Source: Myrica gale (lineage: Eukaryota > Streptophyta > Magnoliopsida > Fagales > Myricaceae). From it: a DNA stretch of 64,000 nucleotides. Below are positions 1-12,759 of the stretch, piece after piece. The stretch is taken from positions 15,802,001 through 15,866,000 of the forward strand of contig OZ005601.1 of assembly GCA_963930655.1 (NCBI GenBank), written 5' to 3'. Position numbers and translations under genes: made by a program. How positions within the stretch are numbered: position 1 is the stretch's first letter; every line of letters starts with the position of its first letter. The notes beneath the pieces were generated by a model. That model searched no databases. It saw only the letters and a list, made by a program, of their open reading frames with translations, and was not told the origin of the DNA.

Positions 1-1039
1 TTTCATGATTTTTCAGAAATCTTGGAACGTCGTTAGCTCATTCATAATGATTCAAAAAGTCCTTTAAACCCCTAAAATGGCATAATAAAGCTACTTGAAG
101 ACGGTTGAAGCCTAGAGGACTATAAATAGAACGAGATGGAGAGAGAAATCGAGGATTTGCATTATCATTCAAAATCTACCTCCGAAAGAGAGAGAAAGCT
201 AGATCCAAAGAAATGTTTTGCTGATTTGTTCAAGACCAAAGCTTTATTGTTAAATCTTGTTCTTTTGCTTATCATTGACGACTTAGCCTCTAAAGAGAGA
301 AATTTCTTGAAGAAGAGGGAACACACTTGCTATTACTTTTGCCCTAATTTTTAGAGAGATAAAGTGCTTTGAAGAACAGGAAAAACCGCATCTACCAAGA
401 AAACTTGTGCTCCCACCTACCGAACTTTAGCTTTTCTTCGAGAATATTTTCTTCTTGCACTCTATTGAGTTTTTCACTTACTGATTTGGATTAGAGAGTC
501 ATTCCACACTTTTGTGCTTCTCATTTGCTCATTCGGCTTAGAGAGCTTTCTTTGTACCCATCTTCTATAAAACTCTTTAGTGTTGGGTAAACACTCGGTC
601 CCACTTGTGAGAGTAGAAGAAATCCTTTGGGTTTTGGGATTTGTAAAGAGAGTTAAAGCGTGAGCTCAAAAAATGTTTTGTAAAGGTTCCTTAGCACTCC
701 GGAAGCTAAGGTGTATTCGTCATTCGGAGAATAGGGAAGGAAGCCCAAGGAAGTCAATAGTCTTGGGGGTGGACGTAGGCAAGTGTTGGCTGAACCACCT
801 AAAATTGTGGTGTCATCTCTCTAACTCTATATCTCTTATTATTTGGTTCATATCCATATTTGTGGTGCTTTATGTTTTATCAATTTATTGCTTACATTTA
901 GCGTAACATTAAACACATTCATATCTGCATTTTTGTTTGTTAAAAGGGGTATTTTTCAGATTTGTGTTTTTAAAGAAAAATGACTAAGTTTTTTTAAAAA
1001 CCCAATTCACCCCCTCTTGGGTTGTTATTTAGACCCACA
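1..1039 (+). repeat. 3' part of a SIRE-like Ty1/Copia LTR
   Basis: The stretch ends in the phrase ACCCAATTCACCCCCTCTTG followed by a TG-rich tail and ACCCACA. The same ending is seen in reverse complement at 3527 and 11062, where it marks the 3' border of SIRE-like Copia LTRs. A TATA box (CTATAAATA, about 119) with a purine-rich leader fits an LTR promoter. The 5' border lies left of the window. No primer-binding site follows the 3' end, so this is a solo or truncated LTR. The small ORFs inside are not credible genes. Confidence 0.7.
119..128 (+). promoter_or_regulatory. TATA box of the Copia LTR
   Basis: CTATAAATAG lies just before an A/G-rich leader in a SIRE-like LTR. The position and context fit an LTR promoter. 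This is inferred from sequence only. Confidence 0.5.
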
Positions 1040-2639
1040 CATTGTAAAATATGACATCATATGTCATTGCATGTACCCAAAAATAATATACAAGTGATTA
1101 TTCAATAACGATAATTATCTCATAATTATTAAAAAATGATTGGTTTTGAGGGCATACATCTAATAGATCTGGTAGATGGTGCAACCTCAAAATCGAAGTC
1201 GCAGAAGCCCAGAGTGCAAAAGACATTCTCGACCACCAACTGGCGTCGAAACATAAGCGTCGTACTCTATTTTGTAGTCATAGCTTCCTTCGGAATAGCC
1301 TACAAAGAAGCATACAAAGCAGCTGAACTGGAACACTTCAGTTTATTCACTTCATCTGTGAAAAAAATGCAAAAGAAAAACAACCGTTAGAATGGGTTCT
1401 AACACCATCGAACTAATAACTAATAGTTCGAACGTATCATAAAATGGCTGATTTCAAACTCCCTAAAAAACTACATTTTTATGTAAAAATCATTCCAAAA
1501 AAAATCCTAAACTAACTAGAAGCATACACATTCAACAGCATGCACTTATTTTTCAAGATTCATAGCATTTTGAAATTAAAATACACGAAAACAAAATCTA
1601 TGCATAAAAACTACAAAACAAAGTTTCATGAATTAAAATGTGTTGAAAAACATACATGTAATGTCTAGAGGCTAGGAAATATGAGTTGCACGGAGGAAAT
1701 GAGGAAATGTAAGATTGAGAGAAATCGTGAAGAGATTTTGTGAGTTTGTGAAAATGTGAGGAAATAAGGGTCGGGAGGGCGTAATAATCGTTGGAACGTG
1801 TTCAAACGATCGTTAAAAAACCCTCAAAACCTTTTGTTGTCGAACGACTCATATTCCCAATGTTCATAATTCGTTAGAACATGTTACTTATTAACATTCG
1901 AAAGGGACTAAAAAATATTAAAATTGATGATGACGGGACGTGCATTTATTATGATAGGTGAAAAATACCTCAAACGCGAGATTACGACATGTATAGTGAT
2001 AGAATGTACAATTATAGCAAGATTACGACACATATGTTCTCTCAAGTATTCGAAAGACCAAAGTGTCCTTACTAGATTTAATGCGAAAAGTTCAACAAAA
2101 CGGTAGCTTAGTCATAGAACTACGTAGAGAGGTTTCAAAAGTTAAGTATAATGTAATTGAAATGATGAAAATAGTTGGTATTATTATCTTATTGACGGCG
2201 TAAAGTCAAATCGGTATTATTATTTTAAATATCATAGGTTAGGAAATCCAACCTCAAAATAAAGTCGTTACATCATTTCCCTAATATCGTGATGTTGACA
2301 GAAAAGAAAAGGAGTTCATATGGAAATCAAAAATATTAAATTAGGATCATTAGGAAAAATATATTTAAAAACCTCAATATAAAAAATATAGAACTAAAGA
2401 GGGCTATACTTTAGCAACAAGTCAAAACTATGGACTCTTAATAAAATATTGGGGCCATACAACCCATTTCAAAAGCTACAAAATATTAACATATTTAGCT
2501 ACAAAGTCAAGGAGCTATCACATCATAAAAATATATTTGGAAAGTTTTAGACTAAACATTATACGAATATTCACAAACGTAAGTGATAACAACATAATAA
2601 GAGTATCAAACATAATTTTTTAATATATGAAAATGAGTT
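1040..2639. other. Unassigned AT-rich sequence, probably transposon debris
   Basis: No gene is recognised. An 84-codon ORF at 1136-1390 (+) has one hydrophobic stretch (about residues 40-57) but resembles no family I know and has no context that supports it. Phrases such as GTCGAACGAC and GTTGGAACGTG around 1790-1870 resemble long LTR interiors, but no borders are visible. Confidence 0.4.
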
Positions 2640-3506
2640 CTCCCGTACAACGCATCCCATCAACAAAGTATATCAGACTACACAACTGTGCGAAATACAT
2701 TGACATATTCTTGCCCCTTGGTATCTATACAACGCTAAGCCTCTAGACAATTTACTGCTGAGTCCAATAAGAATAGAAGGGTCAAGTCTTAAGAACTCAG
2801 TAAGGTCAAGAAGGTGGACATGGCATGGCACGTCATATGATGAATGTGATATTGAGACCAAAATTTACAGTCCCAAACTGACTTCCACTTTTGAGATATC
2901 TTTTCACTCACGCTCTGTACGACCTTCGGAGTCAGGGTTGTGCGTCTCACTTCTTCTATCGGGACAGTCTCGTGTTAACCAACACACCAGGACATTCAAG
3001 ACAAAGCACATGTGCTTCATGCCAAGGGGAGACCACCCACCTGACCTCGTTAGTTTGGTGATTGCACATACCCCCAGTGATTGGTACAATCACGTCTCAA
3101 TTTTCATTTCAAAAATCAGGATTATCTCAATACAACACAATACTACCACTCAGAGCATAAGAGCCACAATTCTCATGCTATAAACGAATGTCGCATAATC
3201 TCTATGCATGAATAACCATCACATAACAATTCTGTATAATCTATATGCACGAATAATGATCACATATAATTTCTACATAATCTCTATGCCTAGATATCAT
3301 CGCATAACAATCTCAATACTTATTTGGTATTTCACACATATACCACAACTTAAGATTATAAGACCGCAAAAAGTATTTTCAAAGAAAATAATCCTTTGTC
3401 TTCTAGACTTGAATTCTTTTCTTTTTATTCGGCCCTCAAGACCCAATACTTTGTTTCAACAAATTTGGGTCTCACGGCCCAATCTCTTTTTCTATTGGGT
3501 TGGGTG
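2640..3506 (-). repeat. Reverse-oriented Ty3-type LTR fragment
   Basis: Between about 2930 and 3080 the order of phrases (GTTGTGCGTC, GACAGTCTCGTG, ACCACCCACC) matches the reverse-oriented LTR at 33690-33810 and, in reverse complement, the plus LTR at 41480-41580. This places the segment in the same Ty3/gypsy LTR family. Both borders are lost or unclear. ORFs on either strand here are shadows. Confidence 0.5.
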
Positions 3507-3526
3507 TAATACCCCAACCTTTTCAT
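3507..3526 (+). repeat. 5' tip of a Ty3-type LTR, continued at 8746
   Basis: TGTAATACCCC has the standard start of long Ty3 LTRs (TG..ATACCCC). The LTR is interrupted after 20 bp by the Copia LTR at 3527 and appears to resume at 8746. Confidence 0.5.
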
Positions 3527-3956
3527 TGTTAGTCCTAGGATTAAGGCACTCAAAGAGGGGGGTGAATTGGTTTTCTAAAACTTTTCGCTTAAAAATCCCC
3601 AAAGACGTGTTTGCTAGTAAATACTACCTTAGCACAAGTATAATATGCAATAAGAGTAAATATGTGCTGAAAGTAAAGAAAAGAGTAAGAGAAACAAACA
3701 CTTGATTTTTAGGTGGTTCGGCAAACCCGCCTACATCCACCCCTCAGCTCCTTCACCGAGCCTTGAGGTTTTCCACTATTCTCCAATAGTTTTACACTCT
3801 AGCTTTCGAGTGCTAGAGAACTATACAAGCGTTTTCTCCCGAGCTCAACATTCAAACCCACTCAAGTGGTTTTTCTGGCTCACCACTCACAACCTCACCA
3901 AGCTTTAGATATACACTCTCAAAGCTTTCTTCTTTAGTGAACAATCTCACTAAATG

Positions 3957-6900
3957 TGTGAGACCCCAATTATTTCTTATGTTATTTCTTATGTATTAGC
4001 TTTAATTTTATTATGGGGCCATATTTTTGGCCAATGTATGGCCTAAACTTTATGTTACGGTACATCAATTAATATGAGATTTTATTTCATGAAATTTTTT
4101 CTAAATAATTTTCTTGTCATTTTGGAAGTTTTGTGCAAAGTTTAAATTTTATTCTCCTAAGAGCCGAAACTTGCAAGGTAAGTTTCTCTCATGAATTTAT
4201 ATTTTCCATTTGCCTAGTATACTTCATGATCCATAAAAATTTAATTATGATTAAAGGTTTTTTTATATATAGGCCAAAAATAATTAAATGGAATAAAATC
4301 ATGAACTTCTTTTAAGTATTGAATATTTTTGTGTGTTATTAATAGGTGGCATATATTATTATTATGTGACCTAAATTAATAAGTTGAATTATCATTAGAA
4401 TAATAGATGATAAGTTACTAGGCATATGATAAAGTTTAAGAGAAATTAAAATGATAAGCACACTTGCTTATCGTAGTGATAAGCAAGCATAATGATAAGT
4501 TAGAAAAACTTTTTACGTAACAAGTCATTGTGGCTATTGTAGAGATAGGCTAGAGCCATTATCTTAAGATAAGAGATCATGCTTATGAGATGATAAGCTA
4601 AGTGATTGAACTAGATAAGCTAGAGAGCTTATAGGAGATAAGTTAGGTGAAATAGTAACTAAATTGAAAGTTAGTTGTGGGAGAGTAACTAAGTAGTTGC
4701 AATGCAACCAAACAAAATAAATGAGCTTAAAGAGAGAGCCATTTACGTAGGAAGAAAAAGCCAAAAGTTGTGAACCCATGTGAAGTTGTAAGAAGTGGTA
4801 GAGAGCAATTAATTGACAAGACAATACATTGGAAGAGAAAAGAGAGAAAAAGCAAGGGAGAAGGGTGAGCTTCACGTGAAGTACAAGTGGGAAGAAGAGA
4901 GAAATCAATTCAAAGGTCATAGCTTTAGGAGACAAGAGTTTATGTGAGAAAAAGTGAAAAGAAGAAAGAGAAGAGAGAAGCCAAGCTTGGTCCGCCAAAC
5001 CCACATTCACCCCCCTTTTCTCTTCAAACTTTCTCTCTTGTCATTTCAACTTTGTCATTTGCCATGTACTCACCTTGGGAGACTCAATTGCCCATGTGAA
5101 TTCTCTCACACTTCACATTTGAATGTACCTTGGCCGAATATCACCATTTCATTTCAACCCTCCTCATTTCCCTCACTTGGCCGAACACTTCATCTCTTCC
5201 AACTCTCTCTCTCTTTTTCTTCTCTTGACCGAATCTCTCCTCTAAGATCAAGCCTTGTTCTTTTCCCTTTTGCAACCTATATCACACTCCAAAGTTCAAG
5301 TATAGTCCTCTCTTTGTGGTGACCGAACCTTCACATTGTGCAACACCATTTCCTCTTTTGAAAACCCTACTCATTTAGCCACTTTTCTCTTGAAGAAATT
5401 TAGTTCATTTCCTTAGACCTAAATCATTCAAGTTTACCATATTTCTCTCCACCATAAAACCTACCTTAGCAACTTAAATCAAGCTTGGAACCACTCTAAA
5501 GAGAGTGAACCGAAAGTTGAGAGAAGGAAGAGTTTTGGTAAAAGTTTGGTGAAGGTAGAGGTAGGCTTGATTCTACTTAGTGTTTGTGCTTGAAGTTCTC
5601 TATAAGTTCTAACCTAAGATATTTTATTGTGCTAGGTACTCAAGGCTTGTGATAATCATCAAGGTAAGGCCGAATGTCTTGTGGTTGGTTTGGAGTTGGT
5701 ACTTGGTTTTGTTAGATCTTGATATTATGAGACCAACCTTAAGTCATGATGTTAGATCTAGCTATATGAACATGAAATTTGAACTTAAATGTTAGAAAAA
5801 TGTTAAGGATGAATAATGCATGCTAGTATGGTCTTAAAATGCAAAGGGTATGCATGATTGCAAGATTTGCCATGAAGGGTTATGATTTATGGTGTTGGCC
5901 GAAACTTATAGGTATTGAATCTCTAAATATATTTTGTTAAATGTCAATTTGATGAATGACCATGACATGTATAAAGGTTTAGTGAACACATGCATATGGG
6001 CTAGGCTTGAAATATAATAGGTTACATGCAAATCGAAAGAGCAAATTATTTTATGAACAATTTGTGTTGGCCGAATATGGCATTGAGCTAGATCTAGAAG
6101 TTGTGTTGTGATTGGTAGATCCTAGGTTGTGAATCTGAAAAATGGAGGATGGGATCACCAATGGAGAAGAAACTTAGACAAGAAATGCTTAAAATGGTGC
6201 ATGGCTGAATGACCTAATAAGGGGAACCCTAATAGCAACCCTATGAATAAGATTTATGTTTATATGTGATGGATAAATAACTTAGGGTTATGACTAAGTA
6301 AGTTAGGATATTAAAGTTCAATCATAAAACACGTCATATTAGTAAGAGAAAAACATTGATAATAAGTTTAAAGATTCGAATTAAAAGAATTAGCAAAGCT
6401 TTGTGGTGTTAAGTATTAATTGAGGAATTAACTAGGTTGGCCGAAACTTAGGGTGAACAAAATAGCTTATATTTTCGGGTTGCATAGAAGTTTAATGTTA
6501 AGCTAAAGATTAATTATGATTAGGTTTAGTAATTGGTGAATTTAAAGACTTAGTGTAATATATGTAATAGGAGAAAGATTAAGATTTGATTAAAGTGCAA
6601 TTAGCTTGCTAGATTAGAAAATTTTGTAAGATTAATTAATAAGGAATTCTATATAAAACTTTGTGAATAATATTATATTTTTAGAAATATATCTTTGGTT
6701 GATAACCGATTTAAGATGCAACTATTTAACTTATATGATTACGTACTTATTTCTTAAATGCTAAGAAATGTTTGAATCGCTTGTAGGCGATCTACGTGCC
6801 TTTATACATTATCAAGGAGACCAAGTGTAAGTGGAATTAGTAAGTGGAAACCGTAAGTGGTTCTTTTTCAAAACTGGAATGACACACTGCATCGATTCAT

Positions 6901-7898
6901 GAACAAGCATGAGATTTCGAGCAAGCATGAAATGACATGTGCATTGCATAAATTTTTCTAAAGAGAATTTTTATGCAATGATTTTATGGAAAGATTATGG
7001 AAAGTTTATGAAACGATAAGTTAAGTCAAGGGGCACTGGTCGGTACCGTACCATCAAGATGGACTCCCATACCGAAGGACGAATGCGAGAAGGATGGGTG
7101 AATCCAAGAGGCTGTGCAAACCACACTGAAGGACATTGAGAAGGTGTGAGCCTCCAAGGGTCATGTCTAGCCACTGAAGGACGAATGCGAGAAGGTGTGC
7201 TAGCTTGACTGCATGTAAGGTCTCCAAGGGAAATAGGGGACGGTTCCAAAGGGAACGCACAACCCTGACTTCAGGGGTTAAATGGAGCGAATAAGCCCAC
7301 AAGTATGAATAAGTGATTTTCAAGGGCCAAGGGCCAATTTAACAAGCAAGCATGAATGAAAGATTTTCAAGGGCCTGGGGCCGAATTCAAGCAAGAGCAT
7401 ATGTATATCCATGACATGCATGTGCATCATGAATTAAGTTTCTTTTTCATGATTAAGCAAGTATAAGTCAAGAGCATGTTTTAAGTTTATGTTTTTCCCT
7501 TACTGAGTCTTTTTGACTCACGTTTTTTAAAATTGTGTCATTCTAGAGGCCTCAGGTGAAGAAAGTCAGGAGGACTACCTGACTTAGAAGGACAAAGATT
7601 ATATTCATATTTTGATGATTGTGACTTGATCGATGAGATCCGTCACTTGTTGGGTGTTAAATATGTTATGTATGATTATGTATGCAAACTTAATGAGAAC
7701 CCTGATTATGTTATGAACTGGCTTGAATCCCTCGTGATCCTGTACGTTTCCGTCGTAAGTACATAAGAATGTAAGTAAGAACTCTGGAGCTATCCGGGGG
7801 ACAGCTCCAGCGTTCTTACTTACATTCTTATGTACTTACGACGGAAGGATAGCTCGCGGCTGTCACGGTCCCTGCGGGATGCCGTTCAGGGCGTGACA
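3957..7898 (+). mobile_element. Tekay/Del-type Ty3 solo LTR with perfect target duplication
   Basis: Starts TGTGAGACCCC and ends GGGCGTGACA; the pentamer AAATG flanks both sides (3952-3956 and 7899-7903). Its sequence is colinear with the 5' LTR at 19687-23596, which is followed by a Ty3 gag-pol, so the family is clear. At 3942 bp it is very long for an LTR, which is normal for the Tekay/Del lineage. The motif TTACTGAGTC-N5-GACTCAC lies near the 3' end (about 7501). The ORFs here (for example 4564-5010, 6995-7323) are shadows. The absence of internal sequence with an intact duplication indicates LTR-LTR recombination. Confidence 0.92.
7748..7846. repeat. Near-perfect 44-bp inverted repeat inside the solo LTR
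   Basis: Arms 7748-7791 and 7803-7846 are complementary with one mismatch (T7783 opposite C7811). The outer 35 bp match perfectly. The loop is 11 nt (ATCCGGGGGAC). The equivalent place in the LTR copy at about 23510-23550 has only the left arm, diverged, so the right arm is an inverted duplication specific to this copy. Confidence 0.95.
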
Positions 7899-9345
7899 AA
7901 ATGAAACACCTATTTTGGATAATTGGATACAAGGATAAACTCTCTCAAAGAGTGGATAAGAATATCGAAAGCTCTATCTCTTTTGATTCAGACAATGACA
8001 AGGATGTGAAAGTGTAATTTGTGTGAATGATATGAGAAATATGAAATAGGAATATTTAAGATATTTCTCAAGCTATACAAAAGATATGTGATCGTTGGTT
8101 ATATATTTTGAACGTTATGAAGGTGTATTTATAGGCCACATATGAAAACTAACCGTTTATAGCCGTTGGGAGTAGTCTGTTAAAACGAGCCGGTCGATCG
8201 CTACATGAACTGGTCGACCACTTAAATTTATCATTATTCAACGGTCATATTTTCAGAAGCTCAACGACTATATTTAAAAATCCACCGGTCGACCGCTATA
8301 CCAAAAGGTCGAAGGCTGGTCGACTGCTTCAACTTAAGCACAGTCTGGTTCTTTTTAAAACCATGTTTTTTTACCACTTTTAAACACCCAATTTTAAAGA
8401 TTTACTTCCCATAAGTATATGAAAGGTTTGAGAGTTTGTTTGAGATGTTTTGAAACCTTTAAAAACATTTTAATCTTTCAAACAAAAGGTAAAACGGTTT
8501 ATGTATGTTTTGAAAGATATGCAAGTGTGTGATTCAAATCCTTGTCAAAAGTGAAACAAAGAGTTACAAGGATGATACCCTATGGTCTTGAATCTTCACT
8601 TTGAGCTCCTTGCATCTTCTTATTCTTCTTTCTTCAAGTCTTTAGCTCTTTCATCAAGTCGTCTTTGTCTTTAAAGATATCTATTTTATAAACTTTATAT
8701 ATTTATTGAAATCATCAAAATCTCGATTGTGCAAAAAAACCAACATTAATTATTATTTTTGGATTTAATTATTTTATTAGTTTAAAAATAGAGAAAATCC
8801 ATAAAATAGCTAGAAATAGTAAACAATTGTGAGAAAAATATTCTCCTTCATATCTTTTCAAGATATTCAATTTAGTAGCATACTTTACTCATTTGATATC
8901 TTAGGAATTTTTACATATATTTGTGCTACTTACTTAATTACTAAGCCTATAGGACATGATCTAAGGTATCAGTGCATCTTAGGAATATTTTTGAGAATTA
9001 TTTCAGTTAATTAGCTAAAATAGGCCTAAAAATTATGTTTTATTGTATAAAGGCTTGAAAACAAAGCCCAATGGACTGCTGCCAAGCCAAATTCGGTGCA
9101 GCCCTTTTACAAAGCCTAGCCACCCCATTTTGTGACTCAAAACCAGCCAACCCCTAGTTTTGTGCCCATAGGAATTTTTTGTAATCATTTGAAATGATTA
9201 GTCATCAGCTGCCACCCATATCAACCAATCCCTATCCTTTGCTTGCATAGGACCTCCCGCCTAGTTATAGACCTAATGATGCCTAAGTCTAGATTAACCC
9301 TAGGAACTAGGTTTAACCCTAGTGCTTTAACCACGGTTTAGAGGA

Positions 9346-9356
9346 CTATAAATATG
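9346..9356 (+). promoter_or_regulatory. TATA box of Ty3 LTR
   Basis: CTATAAATATG is followed about 30 bp later by a GTGTGAGGGCTATCCTCACAC inverted repeat and a GA-rich leader, which fits an LTR transcription start. Confidence 0.5.
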
Positions 9357-10100
9357 GAAGTGGTGTGAGGGCTATCCTCACACCAAGATCCGGCCAAGAG
9401 GGTCTTTTATAGAGAATTTTAGATAGTGAGAAGCTTGAGTGAAGGGAAATGAGAGAAGGAAGAGAGAAAGGAGCCATGCCCGAGAAGAAGAAATGTTGAA
9501 GAAAAATTGGAAGGAGGTTGAGGTATCTTGAAATCTTGTACTTTTACGTTATTATTTTTGTATTGATACTAACAGCAAGCTCAATCTAGGTTTTGAAATC
9601 CAAAGAAATCATCAAAAGGTCAAAGAAAATCAAAGAGATAAGGGTAGTTTCTATCTTAGTGATATTGTTTACATTTTGATGATTTGCAGTTAGTAATATG
9701 GTAGGTTATGATCTGGAAACCTTAATTATGCTTAACATGAGCTAAACAAAAAGTTAGAATGATTAGATGCTAGAAAATATTGAAAATATGGAAGTTATGG
9801 TAAAACATAGTCATGGAACCCTTTAGGTTGATTTTTTTTATGAATTTGTACAAATAATGACATTACTTGATTACTTATTGTTTTCAGGGAGTATTAGAAA
9901 CATATTGGATAGTTTATATGCAAAGATTTACGTGGAAAATGAAGATATGGCTAATCTGTTATAACAGTACACTTAAAGGATAATTGTATGTAGTAAATGA
10001 TCACTTTTTGGTCTCAAATTTATAGGGTTATTATTAGACAGTACTATGAACCTACAGTTAAAATTTCTAGTCAATTGGAGTTAGGATGAGAAAGTTATAG

Positions 10101-10625
10101 CCATTTGAAGATCACTGTTACAAACTGATTTTTTTTAACTAAAACGGGTCAGTTTATGGTTATACGAATTGGGCTTGCTTTCAACTATTTTGGTTGACTT
10201 AATAGGCTTTTAAACTCATATTATTTGCTAGGATATGGGCTTGTAAGTGGGCCCAAGTCTAGGTCCTACTGGACCCAAAATGACTAACTTAGTAGCCATT
10301 TGAATTCATTGTTAAAACTGAATTTTTAACTAAAACGGGTCAGCTTATGGTTTACGAATTGGGCTTGCATTCTACTCTTTTGGTTGACTTTAATAGGCTT
10401 TTAAATTCATATTTTTTTGCTAGGACATGGGCTTTCAAGTGGAGCCCAAATCTAGGTCCTTACTTGACCCAAAATGACTAATTTAGTAGCCATGTGAAAT
10501 AGGCCTCTTTTCTATTATTTGGGCTGACCCAAGTGGTCCTTCAAAACTTGTAGTATTTTCAAGATGTGGGCTTGCCAGCAAGCCCAAGTCTAAGTCCTTG
10601 TTGGACTTGAGACACTTAATTTGGA
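10101..10625. repeat. Three-copy 195-bp tandem repeat within the LTR
   Basis: Units start at 10101, 10295 and 10490 (CCATTTGAAG, CCATTTGAAT, CCATGTGAAA). Each contains AAACGGGTCAG, GAATTGGGCTTGC, TTTGGTTGACTT and a CCAAGTCTAGGTCC phrase. The third unit is diverged and partial. Confidence 0.85.
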
Positions 10626-11061
10626 TAACAAGTGATATTGGGCTTGTATTAAGTTAAACAATAAAGGTCCTAAATCAAGTTCTTAATTGCATGCTGATTT
10701 AAATAAGTGGTTAATATATTAGTATTAGTTAAGTAAAAGCTTAATAATATTTATTTCAAAAATAAATAAAAGACATGTGATGTAATTAAATAATTATCAA
10801 GTGAAATAATTTAATTACATGTGATTTTGTACCAAGTCTAAAGGACTTTAATGCACATGATTAGTAAATGATAAAAGAGCATGTTTTTTATAAATATACA
10901 TCAATGATGTTATGGACATGACATTTGCATCAATGATATAATGGATATGAAATTTGTAAAATGACATATGCATCCATGATAATGGCATATGCACCAACGA
11001 AAATTTATTGTTAATGGGTGACAGTACCGATCACTGGGGAGTGCAACCATCACTATGAGGT

Positions 11062-12034
11062 TGTGAGTTTAAATAGCAATCCAAGAGGGGGTGAATTGGG
11101 TTTTACAAAATTTTATAATTTTTTCGATAAAAATGCAGATCTGAAAAATACTTAATGCTATATAAAACAAAGAACAATAAATGATAGCAATAAAGTAAGA
11201 GAGATAACACCGCGATTTTTAGGTGGTTTAGCCAAGACTTGCCTACTTCCACCTCCAAGGCTATTTCCTTCCTTGAGTTTCTCCACTATAATCCAATAAC
11301 GTCCACAACTTAGCTTCCAGGTGCTTAGTAATCGTTACAAGAGTTTTATTGAGCTCATTCTTCAACTCGTACAATAAATCTCAAAGCTTATGAGATTTCT
11401 TTTATCTTCACGAGTAGGCCTAAGTGTATCTCACACGTATAGGCTTTTCAAAGGTTTAAAGATAGGAGTGATAAATAATAGCTCTAAAAGCTAGATCAGC
11501 AAATACAATGCTCAATAAAATGGCTAGAAGAGGTGCCCTAGGTGGGAGAGGTGTCCTAGGTGTCACAACGTCTTGATTTCCATGCCTAAATGTCGACACC
11601 ATCTTCAAGTCTGGAACTGACTTGTAGGTGCTTGTGGCTTGTGTCGACACATCCTTCACCATGTGTGGACACTGTACTTCCCATGTGTCGACACCATCAA
11701 AATGACATTCTGGCAGTTGTGCAATGTGTAGACATCATGCCCCCCATGTGTGGACACCATCTTGGCAGAATGAGAGTTTCAATGCTTTTTGATATCCAAT
11801 CATTTCCATTGCAACACGAAAACTCTTATAATGAAAAATAAGATAATTTAAGTGCATGTCATGGTGTTTAAATCGAATATAGGGCATAATAGAGAGAGAT
11901 TTAAATACAATTGAGTACTCTCGATTGAATAATGTATTGACAACCACGTATTATAAAAATACTCCAAAGTTATTTTGTCATTTGTTATCATTAAAATCGA
12001 GTTAGATAGCTCAAGGAGCAACCTTGGGCTAACA
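11062..12034 (-). repeat. 3' LTR of a SIRE-like Copia element (reverse orientation)
   Basis: Begins TGTGAGTTTAAATAGC and the reverse complement of the CCCAATTCACCCCC ending; ends GGGCTAACA at 12034. On the minus strand the LTR therefore starts TGTTAGCCC, directly preceded by the purine tract AAAAAGAGGTAGAT. The length, 973 bp, suits the family. ORFs at 11456-11947 are shadows. Confidence 0.8.
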
Positions 12035-12048
12035 ATCTACCTCTTTTT
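12035..12048 (-). other. Polypurine tract of the SIRE-like element
   Basis: On the minus strand AAAAAGAGGTAGAT sits immediately 5' of the LTR start TGTTAGCCC. This is the plus-strand primer site expected at the 3' LTR of a retrotransposon, and it fixes the element as minus-oriented. Confidence 0.75.
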
Positions 12049-12759
12049 ATGATGTTATATTCCTTTTTAAACATCTTTGCAAAGAAAAATAAAAGCTCCT
12101 CCTGAGAACAAGCGGAGGTTTTTGAAAACAATTTGTTGCAAAGGGCTTAGGATTTTTAGAAAATTTTGCAAGAGCCTCCTTTGTATTTAGAGGTTCCCAA
12201 AAATTTTAAACCTGTTAGAAACACTTCTATATCATCCTCCAAACTTCTCAACTCCACAATGTAATATCAGATCACAAGCACTTCAATATTCTTCAATAAT
12301 CAAGAGTTTAGAGTCAAGGAGTACTACCTTGTTGACAATGACGAAGCTTTGCAAATTGGAGATAATAAGATATTAAATAAGATACAATTTGCAATCAGAG
12401 TAAATTAAGGATAGAAAGATTAAGACACAAACTCATCCATAACAATGTAATCATACATCAATCAAGTCAATCAATTACAATGATATATGTCGAATGAAAT
12501 GGAATGTTTTCTCTACAAGTCAAAGAGTACGACAATAAATCCATATGCTTCTCCCTCTTTGGCATCATCAAAAAGAGAGGGAGGGTAAGGGTAAGGTAGT
12601 GGTAAAATCACTATTGGGAGTAAGGATTGATGTTATACTTCTGAAGAAACTCCGTCACTGATGTGTTGAACCACTTAACCCAATTCACGACGCTAGGATG
12701 TAGATATCGATAATTGTCTGAGTAGATACGGCAAGTCTGAGTGATATCTGAAGCAGTCC
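12049..12759 (-). other. 3' untranslated internal part of the SIRE-like element
   Basis: AT-rich stretch between the polypurine tract and the env-like ORF remains. I see no coding capacity of its own. Long 3' untranslated segments downstream of the env-like ORF are usual in this group. Confidence 0.4.

Larger units (their letters stand above)
3527..8745 (-). mobile_element. SIRE-like Copia solo LTR, split by a Tekay solo LTR
   Basis: The left border reads TGTTAGTCC... with the reverse complement of the CCAATTCACCCCCCTCTTTG ending; the right border is AAAAAACCAACA at 8745. The flanking pentamers TTCAT (3522-3526) and TTAAT (8746-8750) differ at one base, consistent with an old 5-bp duplication. 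The LTR proper is 3527-3956 plus 7904-8745, about 1.27 kb. The rest is the later insertion 3957-7898. There is no internal coding region, so this is a solo LTR. A minus-strand TATA (GGCCTATAAATACACC, near 8130-8145) marks its promoter. Confidence 0.75.
8746..11061 (+). repeat. Ty3-type LTR body (continuation of 3507)
   Basis: Carries an LTR-like promoter (CTATAAATATGG at about 9346, then a leader with ATCCGGCCAAGAGGG), a three-copy internal repeat at 10101-10625 and, at the right edge, GGGTGACAGTACCGATCAC. That phrase corresponds to GGGTGACGGTACTGTTCAC at 41391 in another LTR of the group. It stops at the Copia insertion at 11062 and appears to resume near 13681. No protein-coding gene is seen. 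Confidence 0.6.

Noticed and set aside
1136..1390. 84-codon ORF with one hydrophobic segment
   Set aside because: No family resemblance, no promoter or splice context, and it lies between transposon fragments.
4564..5322. 148- and 122-codon ORFs on opposite strands
   Set aside because: They lie inside the Tekay solo LTR in a pyrimidine-rich stretch; the homologous LTR at 20481-20947 has different ORFs in the same place, so they are not conserved as proteins.
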